Positions 52,478-61,390 of a stretch of 64,000 bases of DNA are shown in pieces; positions within the stretch are counted from its first letter, which is position 1; each line of letters starts with the position of its first letter. Under the pieces are notes generated by a model that made no database searches, was not told where the DNA came from, and saw nothing but the letters and a program-made list of their open reading frames with translations. Source of the DNA: Bacteroidales bacterium (lineage in GTDB: Bacteria; Bacteroidota; Bacteroidia; Bacteroidales; P3); assembly GCA_017522065.1 (NCBI GenBank), contig JAFXAD010000033.1:1-64000 (forward strand). Direction: 5' to 3'. The position numbers and the translations under genes are program-made.

Positions 52478-54673
52478 ATGAAGAAAATCCTTTCTCTGCT
52501 CCTTCTCGCAGTCATCTCTCTCAACGTTTTCGCCGACGAAGGCATGTGGATTCCTATGCTCCTCGGACGCAACGAGGCCGATATGCAAAAAGCCGGCATG
52601 CGTATCTCTGCCAAAGATATCTACGACATCAACAACGCCTGCCTCAAGGACGCCATCATCCTATTCAACCAGGGCTGCACTGGCGAGTACGTGAGCAGCG
52701 AAGGCCTCTTCCTCACCAACCACCACTGCGGATACAGCTACATCACCTCGCACAGCACCGTCGAACACGACTACCTCACCAATGGCTTCTGGGCCATGAA
52801 CCGCAACGACGAACTGCCCTGCCCGGGATTGACGGCCACACGACTGGTACGCATGGAGGACGTGACGTCACAAGTGATGGAAGGCATCTCTACCGAAACC
52901 TCTGAGGGTGAACGCGCTGCTATCATCGAAAACAATATCAAGAAAATAACATCCCGCGCTGTCGAAGGTACACACTATAAAGCCATCATCAAACCGTTCT
53001 ATTATGGCAACCAGTATTTTATGTACGTCAACGAGGTCTTCACCGATGTGCGTCTCGTCGGCGCTCCGCCTTCCAATATCGGCAAATTCGGCGGCGATAC
53101 CGACAACTGGATGTGGCCCCGTCATACGGGCGACTTCTCCATGTTCCGCGTCTATGCCGACAACGACAACAAACCAGCCAACTACTCTAAGAACAACCGC
53201 CCCTACCGACCGCTCAAACACCTCGAAATCTCACTCGCTGGTGTTAACGAAGGCGACTTCACATTTGTCTTCGGCTACCCTGGAACCACTCAACGCTATG
53301 TCACCTCCGACGCTGTCGACCTCGCCGCAAACGTCGAAAACCCTATCCGTATCGACCTGAGAACCATACGTCTCAAACACTATAACAACGCCATGAACCA
53401 AAGTCCCGCCCAACGACTCAAATACGCCTCCAAGGTCGCCAGCATCGCCAACGGCTGGAAAAAATGGCAGGGCGAATCTCAGGGCATCGCACGCCTAAAA
53501 GGTGTCGAGAAAAAACGCGAATACGAACAACGCTACCAGCAATGGGCCAACGACAAACCTCAGTACTACAACATCCTGCCACAACTCCATGAGGCTTATG
53601 CCAAACTGAAACCCATCGAGGTGGAACTGACCTACTTCTCCGAAGCTGTACGCGCCAGCGACTTCATGGCTCGCGCCCAATCCTACCGCTTCCTCGCCAA
53701 CGAAGACGACGACATGACCATCGTGGCCGAAGTCAACAAACTCAAAGAAGCCAACTCAAAATATTTCGCCGACTTCGACCTACACTCGCCCGTCGACAAG
53801 GCCATCTTCACCGAGACTTTCCTCTACATGTGGAAAGCTGGTTTCGCTCCCTACCTGGCCGACGAATCGACCCCAAGCAACCTCGTCGAAGAAAAACTCA
53901 ACAAAATCTACAACACCTCTATCCTCAACAACGAAAAGAAACTCCAGAAATTCCTCGACAGCTATACCGCAAAAAAAGCAAAACAACTCAAAAACGACCC
54001 AGCTCTGCAACTATTCGACCAGGCTTACACCCTCGCCTACGACGCACAAAAGCTGGCCAACTACCGACGTGCCTACTCCGACATTCAACGACTCATGCGC
54101 TCCTACGTCAAGGGTATGATGGAAATGGAACCGGAGGTCAACTTCTTCCCCGACGCCAACCTCACCCTTCGCGTCGCCTACGGACATGTCGAAGGCTTCA
54201 GACCTCGCGACGGTGTCTACTACAAGCCCTACAGCTCACTCCAAGGCATCATGGAAAAAGAGAACCCCGACATCTACGACTATGTCGTCGAACCCCGACT
54301 CAAGGAACTCTATGCCCTCAAGGACTATGGCCCCTATGGCATCTCTGAGGTCATCAACGATACCACCATCACCACCAACGGCAACGACACGCTGATAAGC
54401 GTCAAAACCCACACCAAGCACCAGATGCCGGTCGGCTTCATCGCCACGAACCACACCACGGGCGGCAACAGTGGCAGCCCGGTCCTCAACGCCGACGGAC
54501 GGCTCATCGGACTCAACTTCGACCGCTGCTGGGAAGGCACCATGAGCGATCTCCTCTTCGACCCCGACTACTGCCGCAATATCTGCCTCGATATCCGCTA
54601 CTGCCTCTTCATCATCGACAAGTTCGCTGGCGCAAAACACCTCGTCGACGAAATGACTATCGTCGACAAATAA
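52478..54673 (+). CDS. S46 dipeptidyl-peptidase, DPP11 type (Asp/Glu-specific)
   Basis: 731 residues, the normal size. Signal peptide MKKILSLLLLAVISLNVFA. The catalytic His is in LFLTNHHCGYSYI (near residue 83), the Asp near 219 in RHTGDFSMFRVYAD, and the Ser is 665 in TTGGNSGSPVL. Arg683 lies exactly 18 residues after that Ser, in GLNFDRCWEGTMSD. In DPP11 of Porphyromonas this position is Arg (673 for Ser655) and confers Asp/Glu preference, while DPP7 has Gly, so DPP11 is the better call. It removes dipeptides from the N-terminus of peptides in the periplasm and so feeds peptide uptake and amino-acid fermentation. The pth gene follows 13 bases later. Confidence 0.92.
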   Translation: MKKILSLLLLAVISLNVFADEGMWIPMLLGRNEADMQKAGMRISAKDIYDINNACLKDAIILFNQGCTGEYVSSEGLFLTNHHCGYSYITSHSTVEHDYLTNGFWAMNRNDELPCPGLTATRLVRMEDVTSQVMEGISTETSEGERAAIIENNIKKITSRAVEGTHYKAIIKPFYYGNQYFMYVNEVFTDVRLVGAPPSNIGKFGGDTDNWMWPRHTGDFSMFRVYADNDNKPANYSKNNRPYRPLKHLEISLAGVNEGDFTFVFGYPGTTQRYVTSDAVDLAANVENPIRIDLRTIRLKHYNNAMNQSPAQRLKYASKVASIANGWKKWQGESQGIARLKGVEKKREYEQRYQQWANDKPQYYNILPQLHEAYAKLKPIEVELTYFSEAVRASDFMARAQSYRFLANEDDDMTIVAEVNKLKEANSKYFADFDLHSPVDKAIFTETFLYMWKAGFAPYLADESTPSNLVEEKLNKIYNTSILNNEKKLQKFLDSYTAKKAKQLKNDPALQLFDQAYTLAYDAQKLANYRRAYSDIQRLMRSYVKGMMEMEPEVNFFPDANLTLRVAYGHVEGFRPRDGVYYKPYSSLQGIMEKENPDIYDYVVEPRLKELYALKDYGPYGISEVINDTTITTNGNDTLISVKTHTKHQMPVGFIATNHTTGGNSGSPVLNADGRLIGLNFDRCWEGTMSDLLFDPDYCRNICLDIRYCLFIIDKFAGAKHLVDEMTIVDK

Positions 54674-54686
54674 TAACCCTATCTAT

Positions 54687-55316
54687 ATGGGACTGCTCGA
54701 TTTTTTTCGAAAAAACAAAGAACCACAGAATCAAGACCTTTCTATGAAATACCTCATCGTCGGACTTGGTAACGTCGGCAATGAATACGAGGGTACTCGG
54801 CACAACAGCGGCTTCATGGTCCTCGACCGACTGCTCAAAGCCTGCAGCACCCCCGACGAACGACCCACCTACGTCCTCGACCGACACGCCTATCGTGCAG
54901 AAGTCAAATTCAAAGGACGCACCCTCGTCCTTATTCGACCCACAACCTACATGAACCTCAGCGGAAAAGCCGTTCAGTTCTGGTTGCAGAAAGAAAAAAT
55001 CGACATCGCCAACCTCCTCGTCGTCGTCGACGATATCGCCCTCCCTGTCGGCAAAATCAGAATGAAAAAGCAGGGCTCTAACGGCGGACACAACGGCCTC
55101 GCCAACATCGAACAACTGCTCCATACTGCCAACTACTGCCGACTCCGCATCGGCGTGGGCAACAACTTCGGACAAGGCCACCAGATCGACTACGTCCTCG
55201 GACACTTCTCGGACGAGGAATTGACTGCTCTCGACCCGGCTCTCGACCACGCCGTCGACGCAATCAAGGCTTTCGTGACCCTCGGTCCCGACAGGGCAAT
55301 GAACATGTTCAACTGA
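54687..55316 (+). CDS. pth: Peptidyl-tRNA hydrolase
   Basis: 209 residues from the ATG at 54687; the core family starts at MKYLIVGLGN (residue 20, ATG at 54744), so the first 19 residues (MGLLDFFRKNKEPQNQDLS) are a Bacteroidota-type extension, or the second ATG is the true start. It releases peptides from peptidyl-tRNA. Active-site marks: GTRHNSGF with the catalytic His, TYMNLSGKAV with Asn, VVVDDIALPVGKIR with Asp, and GSNGGHNGLANIEQLL. It is followed by coaX at 19 bases, an arrangement unrelated in function. Confidence 0.94.
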   Translation: MGLLDFFRKNKEPQNQDLSMKYLIVGLGNVGNEYEGTRHNSGFMVLDRLLKACSTPDERPTYVLDRHAYRAEVKFKGRTLVLIRPTTYMNLSGKAVQFWLQKEKIDIANLLVVVDDIALPVGKIRMKKQGSNGGHNGLANIEQLLHTANYCRLRIGVGNNFGQGHQIDYVLGHFSDEELTALDPALDHAVDAIKAFVTLGPDRAMNMFN

Positions 55317-55335
55317 TGCTGAAAACAAAACTCTT

Positions 55336-56082
55336 ATGCCCCATCTGCTCCTCGACATCGGCAACACTCGCGCCAAATTCGCCCTCTCGGACAATGGCAA
55401 GCTGATCCTTTCCGATTTCGTCGACCTCAACCATAGCGACACTCTACATTCGCTCTGCGACATCTATCACCCTGATGCAGCCATCGCGTCGGTCGTAGGC
55501 AACATGCCCGACTTCAACTCTCTTCTGCCGTCACCACTCGCCTCACACCTCCACCTGCTCTCCTGCAATTCCCGATTGCCGATAACTATCGACTACGACA
55601 CCCCGCAGTCGCTCGGCATGGACCGCGTAGCCGCATGCATCGGCGCACGCACCCTTTGCAAAGACTATGCCCTTATGGTCGTCGACGCAGGCACTTGCAT
55701 CACCATCGATATCCTCGACGACTCCAACTGCTACCGCGGAGGAGCCATTCTGCCAGGGCTGAAGATGCGTCTGCGCGCACTTCACGATTTCACGGCGGCC
55801 CTGCCGCTCGTCGAACCCGACTCAGCGCAATGGGACGGCTCGCAACCAGTTCCTCTCGCCGGCAAGTCGACACGCAACTCCATCCTCTCAGGAGTCCTAA
55901 ACGCCACACTCTTTGAAATTCAATCTTTTGCACAACAATTCAACAACACATATCCCTCTCTTAAACTTTTTTTAACAGGCGGCAACGCTGATTTTTTTGC
56001 CAAACAATTATTTTTTCCGAACTTTGCAAATTCTAACCTACTGTTTTTAGGACTCGACAAAATACTGGAAATGAACTTGTAG
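55336..56082 (+). CDS. coaX: Type III pantothenate kinase
   Basis: 248 residues, normal for the family. It phosphorylates pantothenate, the first step of CoA synthesis, and is insensitive to CoA feedback. The ASKHA fold shows at LLLDIGNTRAKFALS (phosphate 1), LGMDRVAACIGARTL, MVVDAGTCITIDIL (with the catalytic Asp) and GGAILPGLKMRLRAL. It also starts the usual Bacteroidales gene order coaX, outer-membrane protein, TPR protein, lptC. Confidence 0.93.
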   Translation: MPHLLLDIGNTRAKFALSDNGKLILSDFVDLNHSDTLHSLCDIYHPDAAIASVVGNMPDFNSLLPSPLASHLHLLSCNSRLPITIDYDTPQSLGMDRVAACIGARTLCKDYALMVVDAGTCITIDILDDSNCYRGGAILPGLKMRLRALHDFTAALPLVEPDSAQWDGSQPVPLAGKSTRNSILSGVLNATLFEIQSFAQQFNNTYPSLKLFLTGGNADFFAKQLFFPNFANSNLLFLGLDKILEMNL

Positions 56083-56125
56083 CAACCGTTTATAACACCC
56101 GAAATACATCATACCTCATATCTCC

Positions 56126-57472
56126 ATGAAAAAGACCCGGACATACATATTGCTGATTCTTATTGCCACCGCTTGCAGCAGCATCTCTGCTCAGAACGGC
56201 ATCAACTCGCCCTTCTCGCAATACGGCATCGGATACAGCAACCTCCCATACAACATGCCGGCAGCATCCGCCCTCGGCGGTGTCGTCTACTCCCGCTCGG
56301 CATTCAATTCCATCAATCCCTTCAACCCAGCCTCTTATGCCGCCATCGGCAAAGAGACTTTCGTCTTCGACATGGGTCTTTCTATCGATATGACCACTCT
56401 CCGCGACAAAAACAACAGCCTTTTCGACGCCGATGGCGACCTCGGCTATCTTTCTATCGCTTTCCCACTCTCTAAATGGTGGAAAACATCGCTCGGCGTA
56501 ATGCCCCTTTCCGATGTCAACTACCAGTCTACACAGACCTCCACCGTCAACCCTGGCGGCGAGGTCAAAACAAAATACGAAGGCAACGGCGGCGTAGCCC
56601 AGTTCTTCTGGGGACACGGATTCAACATCCTGGGCAACAACCAGCCCTCCAAGCCGCAACTCCGCGCCGGTTTCAACCTCAACTACCTCTACGGCAGCCT
56701 GACACGTGCAGTCACCTACGACTTTACCGCCAGCGACACCACATACTTCATGGACTCACGTCGACAGAAGGACACATACATTCGAAATCTCACCTTCGAC
56801 CTCGGTCTACAGTACGAACAACCTATTGCCGAAAAATACCATCTCAACGTCGGACTCAACTTCAAACCTCATCGCAGCATGACCGTCAAAGACAATGCAC
56901 TGGTCTACACCTTCGTAACCAATGCCGCCACCGAATTCATGCGCGACACCATCTTCCCCGCCAACGGATCCGACAGCGAGTTTGAAAGCCAACTCGAACA
57001 ACCTTTCACAACAGGCATAGGCCTCTCCTTCCAGCGCGACAACATGTGGCTTGTGGCTCTCGACGCCACCTTCGCACCCTGGAGCGGTCTCAAGTACACC
57101 GAGTCGACCGATGTCTCCATCTTCGGACAAAGCCCCCTGCGCTACGATGCCTCGCAGCGCTACGCTCTCGGGCTCCAACTCCTCGGCGACAAGAACGCGG
57201 CATCCTACTTCCGACGCATCACCTTCTCCGTCGGCGGACATTACGAAAACGGACGCATGCAACTCCTCTCCAACGGAACCGACTACAAACTCGACGAATG
57301 GGGTATCGCACTCGGATGCTCTCTGCCCATGCGCAAAGGCCGCTCCGTGCTCAACATCAGCGCCTCATACTCCTCTATGGGCACCACCGACCTCCTGCGA
57401 CGCGACGTCTTCTCCATCGGCATCTCCGTCGGCAGCTGTGAAAGCTGGTTCGTAAAACGAAAATTCAACTAA
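56126..57472 (+). CDS. Outer-membrane beta-barrel protein
   Basis: 448 residues. Signal peptide MKKTRTYILLILIATACSSI with SAQ after it; the Cys at residue 17 is inside the hydrophobic core and not in a clear lipobox. NGINSPFSQYGIGYSNLP at the start is typical of a Bacteroidota outer-membrane family that precedes the TPR protein and lptC. The rest is amphipathic beta strands (FNLNYLYGSLTRAV, FDLGLQYEQPIAEKYHLNVG, LSFQRDNMWLVALDATFAPW) and ends KRKFN. It probably belongs to the FadL/PorV-like barrel group. The function is unknown. Confidence 0.85.
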   Translation: MKKTRTYILLILIATACSSISAQNGINSPFSQYGIGYSNLPYNMPAASALGGVVYSRSAFNSINPFNPASYAAIGKETFVFDMGLSIDMTTLRDKNNSLFDADGDLGYLSIAFPLSKWWKTSLGVMPLSDVNYQSTQTSTVNPGGEVKTKYEGNGGVAQFFWGHGFNILGNNQPSKPQLRAGFNLNYLYGSLTRAVTYDFTASDTTYFMDSRRQKDTYIRNLTFDLGLQYEQPIAEKYHLNVGLNFKPHRSMTVKDNALVYTFVTNAATEFMRDTIFPANGSDSEFESQLEQPFTTGIGLSFQRDNMWLVALDATFAPWSGLKYTESTDVSIFGQSPLRYDASQRYALGLQLLGDKNAASYFRRITFSVGGHYENGRMQLLSNGTDYKLDEWGIALGCSLPMRKGRSVLNISASYSSMGTTDLLRRDVFSIGISVGSCESWFVKRKFN

Positions 57473-57560
57473 CATTGCCAAATGTGAAAAAAACATAATA
57501 ACGCAATTAATACGCTACCCAAAATAACTAATAAACAAATAAACTAAAAACAACATACAG

Positions 57561-58880
57561 ATGAAAACATTCAAAATCGCAACAATTGGACTGTTAATGA
57601 CGATGTCTGTTCTCACAGCCTCCGCACAGAAATGGGGAGCCACTCCTGAAGACAGCGTCGACTGTGTGACAAACACCTTCCTCTACCGTGAGGCCTTCAA
57701 AAACAAACAGTATATAGAAGCTTACGAGCCTTGGAAACAGTGCCTTGAGAAATGCCCCGCAAACAACAAGAACCTCTACATCAGAGGCGTCACCATCCTC
57801 AAGTCGAAATTCAACGCCACCAAGGACCCCGAACAGCGCAAAGCCATCGTCGACGAACTGATGCACATGTACGACCTCCGCATCCAGTACTTCGGCGAAG
57901 CTGCTGAAGTGACTGCTCGCAAAGCTTTCGACCTCGAACAGCTCCGCGGCAATGCAGCCCTCAAAGACTACTACCAACTCTACGCCGAAGCTATGAATCT
58001 CGGTGCCGACGGACTCGAAGTCGCCTTCATAGAACGCTATTTCGACGCCACCATCAAGTATGTCACCTCTGGCTTTGCCGACACCACCCTCATTATCGAC
58101 AACTACGACATCGCCAGCGACGCCATCGACAAACTCCTCGCCACAACCACCGACAGCACCAAGCGTGACGAACTCCACAAGGTCCTCATCAACATCGAAA
58201 ACCACTTCTCTCCCTTCGCTTCTTGCGATGAACTGGTCAAAATCTACACCAAGAAATTCAACACCAACTCCGACGACATCACCCTCCTGAAGAAGATCAC
58301 CACCATCCTCCGCAAAAAGAAATGCATGGACACCGAACTCTTCTTCGCAGCTACCGAAAAGCTCCACGCACTCGAGCCCACTCCCTCAACCGCATACCTC
58401 ATGGCCCAGATGTGCTACAACAAGGAGAAATACACCGATGCCGCCAAGTATATCAACGATGCCATCCAGGGTGCTGAAGAAAAAGACAAATACAACATGT
58501 ACATCCTTCAGGGTCTCTGCTACGCCAACAGCAACAACTACTCGGCAGCTCGCAGCTCCTACAACCGCGCAGCCGATATGGAACCCACCAAAGGTGAACC
58601 CTACAGACTCATATCCCAGCTCTACGCTAAGGGCGCACGCGCCATCAGCGACAACCTCGGCGGACGCTCCGCCTACTGGGCAGCTGTCGATGCAGCTCGC
58701 AAGGCCATCAGCGTCGACGACTCACCCGAAAATGTCGAAGCAGCTCAGCGACTCATCAACTCCTACTCTGGCCACTTCCCGAAACAGGACGATGCTTTCA
58801 TGCTCGACCTCATCGACGGCAACAGCTACACCGTACCCGGCTGGATTGGCGTAACCACAACCGTAAGAACCAGAAAATAG
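57561..58880 (+). CDS. Periplasmic TPR protein
   Basis: 439 residues. Signal peptide MKTFKIATIGLLMTMSVLTA with SAQ after it. TPR-like helical hairpins run along the whole chain; the clearest are EAYEPWKQCLEKCPANNKNL near the N-terminus, and AAKYINDAIQGAEEKDKYNM, SARSSYNRAADMEPTKGEPY and ARKAISVDDSPENVEAAQRL near the C-terminus. It is strongly expressed by codon choice, with many AAG and GCT codons. It lies between the outer-membrane protein and lptC, a stable gene order in the order Bacteroidales, which suggests an envelope-related role. Confidence 0.88.
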   Translation: MKTFKIATIGLLMTMSVLTASAQKWGATPEDSVDCVTNTFLYREAFKNKQYIEAYEPWKQCLEKCPANNKNLYIRGVTILKSKFNATKDPEQRKAIVDELMHMYDLRIQYFGEAAEVTARKAFDLEQLRGNAALKDYYQLYAEAMNLGADGLEVAFIERYFDATIKYVTSGFADTTLIIDNYDIASDAIDKLLATTTDSTKRDELHKVLINIENHFSPFASCDELVKIYTKKFNTNSDDITLLKKITTILRKKKCMDTELFFAATEKLHALEPTPSTAYLMAQMCYNKEKYTDAAKYINDAIQGAEEKDKYNMYILQGLCYANSNNYSAARSSYNRAADMEPTKGEPYRLISQLYAKGARAISDNLGGRSAYWAAVDAARKAISVDDSPENVEAAQRLINSYSGHFPKQDDAFMLDLIDGNSYTVPGWIGVTTTVRTRK

Positions 58881-58887
58881 AAAAGAA

Positions 58888-59487
58888 TTGACACCCCACT
58901 TTAAATCTCAATTCTTGAATCGCAACCAACTATATAAAGCATCTGCCGGCTCCATGCCGGCAGTGCTTTTCATTGCACTTGCCTGCCTTCTCCTCGCCGC
59001 CTGCCGCAACGACATGGACAAGATTCTTTTCTTCGACCGAAAGGACCTCCCCGTTCAGTCGCTCGAGAACGTGCGCGCACTCCGCAGTTCCAAAGGCAAA
59101 GTGCAGATGCTCGTCACCGCACCGTCGGCACAGATGTACGACAAACCCGAACGCAAAAGCATCTATCCTGAAGGATTCAACATGGCCATACTTGAAGGCA
59201 GCGACAACCGCGTAGCCAACATCTCGGCCGACTATGCCGTCTCCTACGACGAAAAGAAAATCATCGAAGCACGACGCAACGTTGTCGTCATCGACTACCG
59301 CACAGGCGACACCTCCTATCTCGAAAGCCTCGTCTGGAACTCCGCCGAACACCGCATCTTCTCGACCGACCCCGTCCGCTCCGTCAACGGACAGCGCATA
59401 ACCTACGGCGACGGATTCGAAAGCGACGACGAATTCACAACACCGCAAATCCTGCACCAACGCGGCACAATGACCATCGACGAATAA
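58888..59487 (+). CDS. lptC: LptC-like lipopolysaccharide export protein
   Basis: 199 residues from the TTG at 58888; the start is uncertain. TTG at 58915 (MNRNQLYKAS) or ATG at 58954 (MPAVLFIALACLLLAAC) are alternatives. All keep the lipobox-like LLLAAC. The mature domain matches LptC: GKVQMLVTAPSAQMYDKPER, NISADYAVSYDEKKIIEARR, LESLVWNSAEHRIFSTDPVR. LptC bridges the inner-membrane ABC transporter to the periplasmic LptA in LPS export. Bacteroidota LptC proteins are lipoproteins rather than single-pass membrane proteins, as seen here. The next gene starts 3 bases after the stop. Confidence 0.88.
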   Translation: MTPHFKSQFLNRNQLYKASAGSMPAVLFIALACLLLAACRNDMDKILFFDRKDLPVQSLENVRALRSSKGKVQMLVTAPSAQMYDKPERKSIYPEGFNMAILEGSDNRVANISADYAVSYDEKKIIEARRNVVVIDYRTGDTSYLESLVWNSAEHRIFSTDPVRSVNGQRITYGDGFESDDEFTTPQILHQRGTMTIDE

Positions 59488-59490
59488 ACT

Positions 59491-60222
59491 ATGCACCTCC
59501 CCACTCGCGGACAATTACGCGCCATCTTGCTGCTGGCCATCATCATCGCCGCAGCCACTGTCGCTGCTCTGCTCATTCCTCAACGGACAGGACAACAACC
59601 TGATGACGACAATACACGCCTTGCAGCCCTTGTCGCCGATTACACCGATTCCATGACGCCAACCCCACAGGCCAACCGACAAGCAGGCAATTACCACCCG
59701 ACGAAAACAAAAAGGACCCATCGGCCCGACAGCACCAAGCGCTACAAAATCCACCACCCGGAACAATCCGCTCCGCACAACCCGCACCATTTCACGCCTC
59801 ACGCCGACCGCAAGCGCAACTATCCTGTTATCGAACTCAACTCCGCCGACACAATCGAACTGCAGCTGTTACGTTCCGTCGGTCCCACCTTTGCACAACG
59901 CATAGCACGCTACCGGGATCGTCTCGGTGGCTTCGTCCGTAGCGATCAGCTCTTCGAAGTCTACGGCATGACCGCTGACCGCTTCAACCAATTCGCCAGC
60001 CAGCTCAGCATCGACACATCCAAAGTCCATAAAATCAATATCAACAGCGCCACCGTCGACCAACTGCGAAAACACCCCTACCTCGACTACTACCAAGCCA
60101 AAAGCATAGTCCTGGCTCGCCAACGCGGTGTCCGGTTCAACACCATGTCCGACCTACTCCTCGTCAACACCATTGATAGTGTTACAATTACAAAATTACA
60201 AGGATACATACAATTTAATTGA
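59491..60222 (+). CDS. ComEA-like helix-hairpin-helix protein
   Basis: 243 residues. One N-terminal transmembrane helix (about 10-29, LLLAIIIAAATVAALLIPQR), a basic linker of about 80 residues, then two helix-hairpin-helix modules: ELNSADTIELQLLRSVGPTF and ININSATVDQLRKHPYLDYY. The C-terminus is VTITKLQGYIQFN. Such HhH modules bind DNA non-specifically, and this anchored form resembles ComEA, the DNA receptor of natural transformation. Similar membrane-anchored HhH proteins are widespread in Bacteroidota and transformation is not shown. Confidence 0.82.
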   Translation: MHLPTRGQLRAILLLAIIIAAATVAALLIPQRTGQQPDDDNTRLAALVADYTDSMTPTPQANRQAGNYHPTKTKRTHRPDSTKRYKIHHPEQSAPHNPHHFTPHADRKRNYPVIELNSADTIELQLLRSVGPTFAQRIARYRDRLGGFVRSDQLFEVYGMTADRFNQFASQLSIDTSKVHKININSATVDQLRKHPYLDYYQAKSIVLARQRGVRFNTMSDLLLVNTIDSVTITKLQGYIQFN

Positions 60223-60249
60223 CATTACATCGTTAAAATAAAAAATAAG

Positions 60250-60352
60250 GATACCGAAATACAATAATAACAATAATCCCGTAATAACGTAATCCCGTAA
60301 TAACGAAACAACGAAACAACGAAACACCGTAATAACGAAATCCTGTAATACC
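60250..60352. repeat. Short-unit repeat tract before lpxD
   Basis: Degenerate ACCGTAATA / ATCCCGTAATAACG / AACGAAACA units run up to three bases before the ATG at 60356. The unit is very close to that of the tract at 8001-8082, 52 kb away, and both lie directly before a start codon on the same strand. Confidence 0.8.
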
Positions 60353-60355
60353 AAA

Positions 60356-61390
60356 ATGAAATTCACCACATCCCAGATAGCCGCCCTCCTTGGCGGAACA
60401 GTCCAAGGCAACGCCGACGCCGAAGTCTCAACCCTTTGCAAAATCGAAGAAGGCACACCGGGAGGACTCTCCTTCCTCGCCAACACAAAATACACCAACT
60501 ATATCTACGACACCAAAGCCACTGCCGTCATCGTCAGCAAAAACTTTGAACCCGAGCACCCTGTCGCAGCAACACTCATCCGCGTCGACGACCCCTACCT
60601 TGCTTTCGCCACTCTGCTCAAGAAATACAACGAGATGCAACTCGACAAGAAGGGCATCCACCCCCTCGCCTTCGTTTCGCCTACAGCCACCGTCGGCGAC
60701 GACTGCTACATCGGACCCTTCGCCTATGTCGGCGAGCACACCACTATCGGCAATGGTACCAAAATCTACCCCCAAACCTACGTGGGCGACAACTGCCAGA
60801 TAGGCAGCTCCACCACCCTCTTTGCGGGCGTCAGAGTATATCATAACATCGTCATCGGCAACCGCTGCATCCTCCATTCTGGTGTCGTCATCGGAGCCGA
60901 CGGCTTCGGCTTCGCCCCGACAGCCGATGGCAACTATCAGAAAATCGACCAGATAGGCAATGTCGTCATCGATGACGATGTAGAAATCGGTGCCAATACG
61001 ACCGTCGACCGTGCCACCCTCGGCTCGACACGTATCCATAGCGGCGTCAAACTCGACAACCTGTGCCAGATAGCACACAACGTCGTCGTCGGACAGAACA
61101 CCGTCATGGCTTCACAGAGCGGCATCGCAGGCAGCGGAAAGGTCGGAAGCCATTGCATCATCGCCGGACAAGTAGGCATCGTCGGACATATCGAAATAGG
61201 CAACAACGTTACCGTAGCCGCTCAATCCGGTGTCACTCGCAATTTCCCCGACAACGTCACCATCCTTGGCTCTCCCGCTACCGATGCCATAAAACAACGC
61301 AAGACCTACATCTACGAGCGCAATCTCGAGCAGCTCTATAAACGTGTCGACGAATTGGAGAAGAAACTAAAGGACCTCCCGACGAAGTGA
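60356..61390 (+). CDS. lpxD: UDP-3-O-acylglucosamine N-acyltransferase
   Basis: 344 residues. The N-terminal domain is the LpxD uridine-binding domain ([32 protein letters not shown]). Left-handed beta-helix hexapeptide repeats run from about residue 100 to 300 ([47 protein letters not shown]-type region). The catalytic His is in [12 protein letters not shown]. It adds the N-linked acyl chain in lipid A synthesis, in the cytoplasm. The helix at the C-terminus ([18 protein letters not shown]) is usual. In most Bacteroidales lpxC/fabZ and lpxA follow; here an SGNH hydrolase overlaps its stop instead. Confidence 0.94.
   Translation: MKFTTSQIAALLGGTVQGNADAEVSTLCKIEEGTPGGLSFLANTKYTNYIYDTKATAVIVSKNFEPEHPVAATLIRVDDPYLAFATLLKKYNEMQLDKKGIHPLAFVSPTATVGDDCYIGPFAYVGEHTTIGNGTKIYPQTYVGDNCQIGSSTTLFAGVRVYHNIVIGNRCILHSGVVIGADGFGFAPTADGNYQKIDQIGNVVIDDDVEIGANTTVDRATLGSTRIHSGVKLDNLCQIAHNVVVGQNTVMASQSGIAGSGKVGSHCIIAGQVGIVGHIEIGNNVTVAAQSGVTRNFPDNVTILGSPATDAIKQRKTYIYERNLEQLYKRVDELEKKLKDLPTK

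Noticed and set aside
60250..60352. Possible CRISPR array at the repeat tracts (also 8001-8082 and 32717-32826)
   Set aside because: Units are 8-14 bases, contiguous and degenerate, with no unique spacers and no cas genes.
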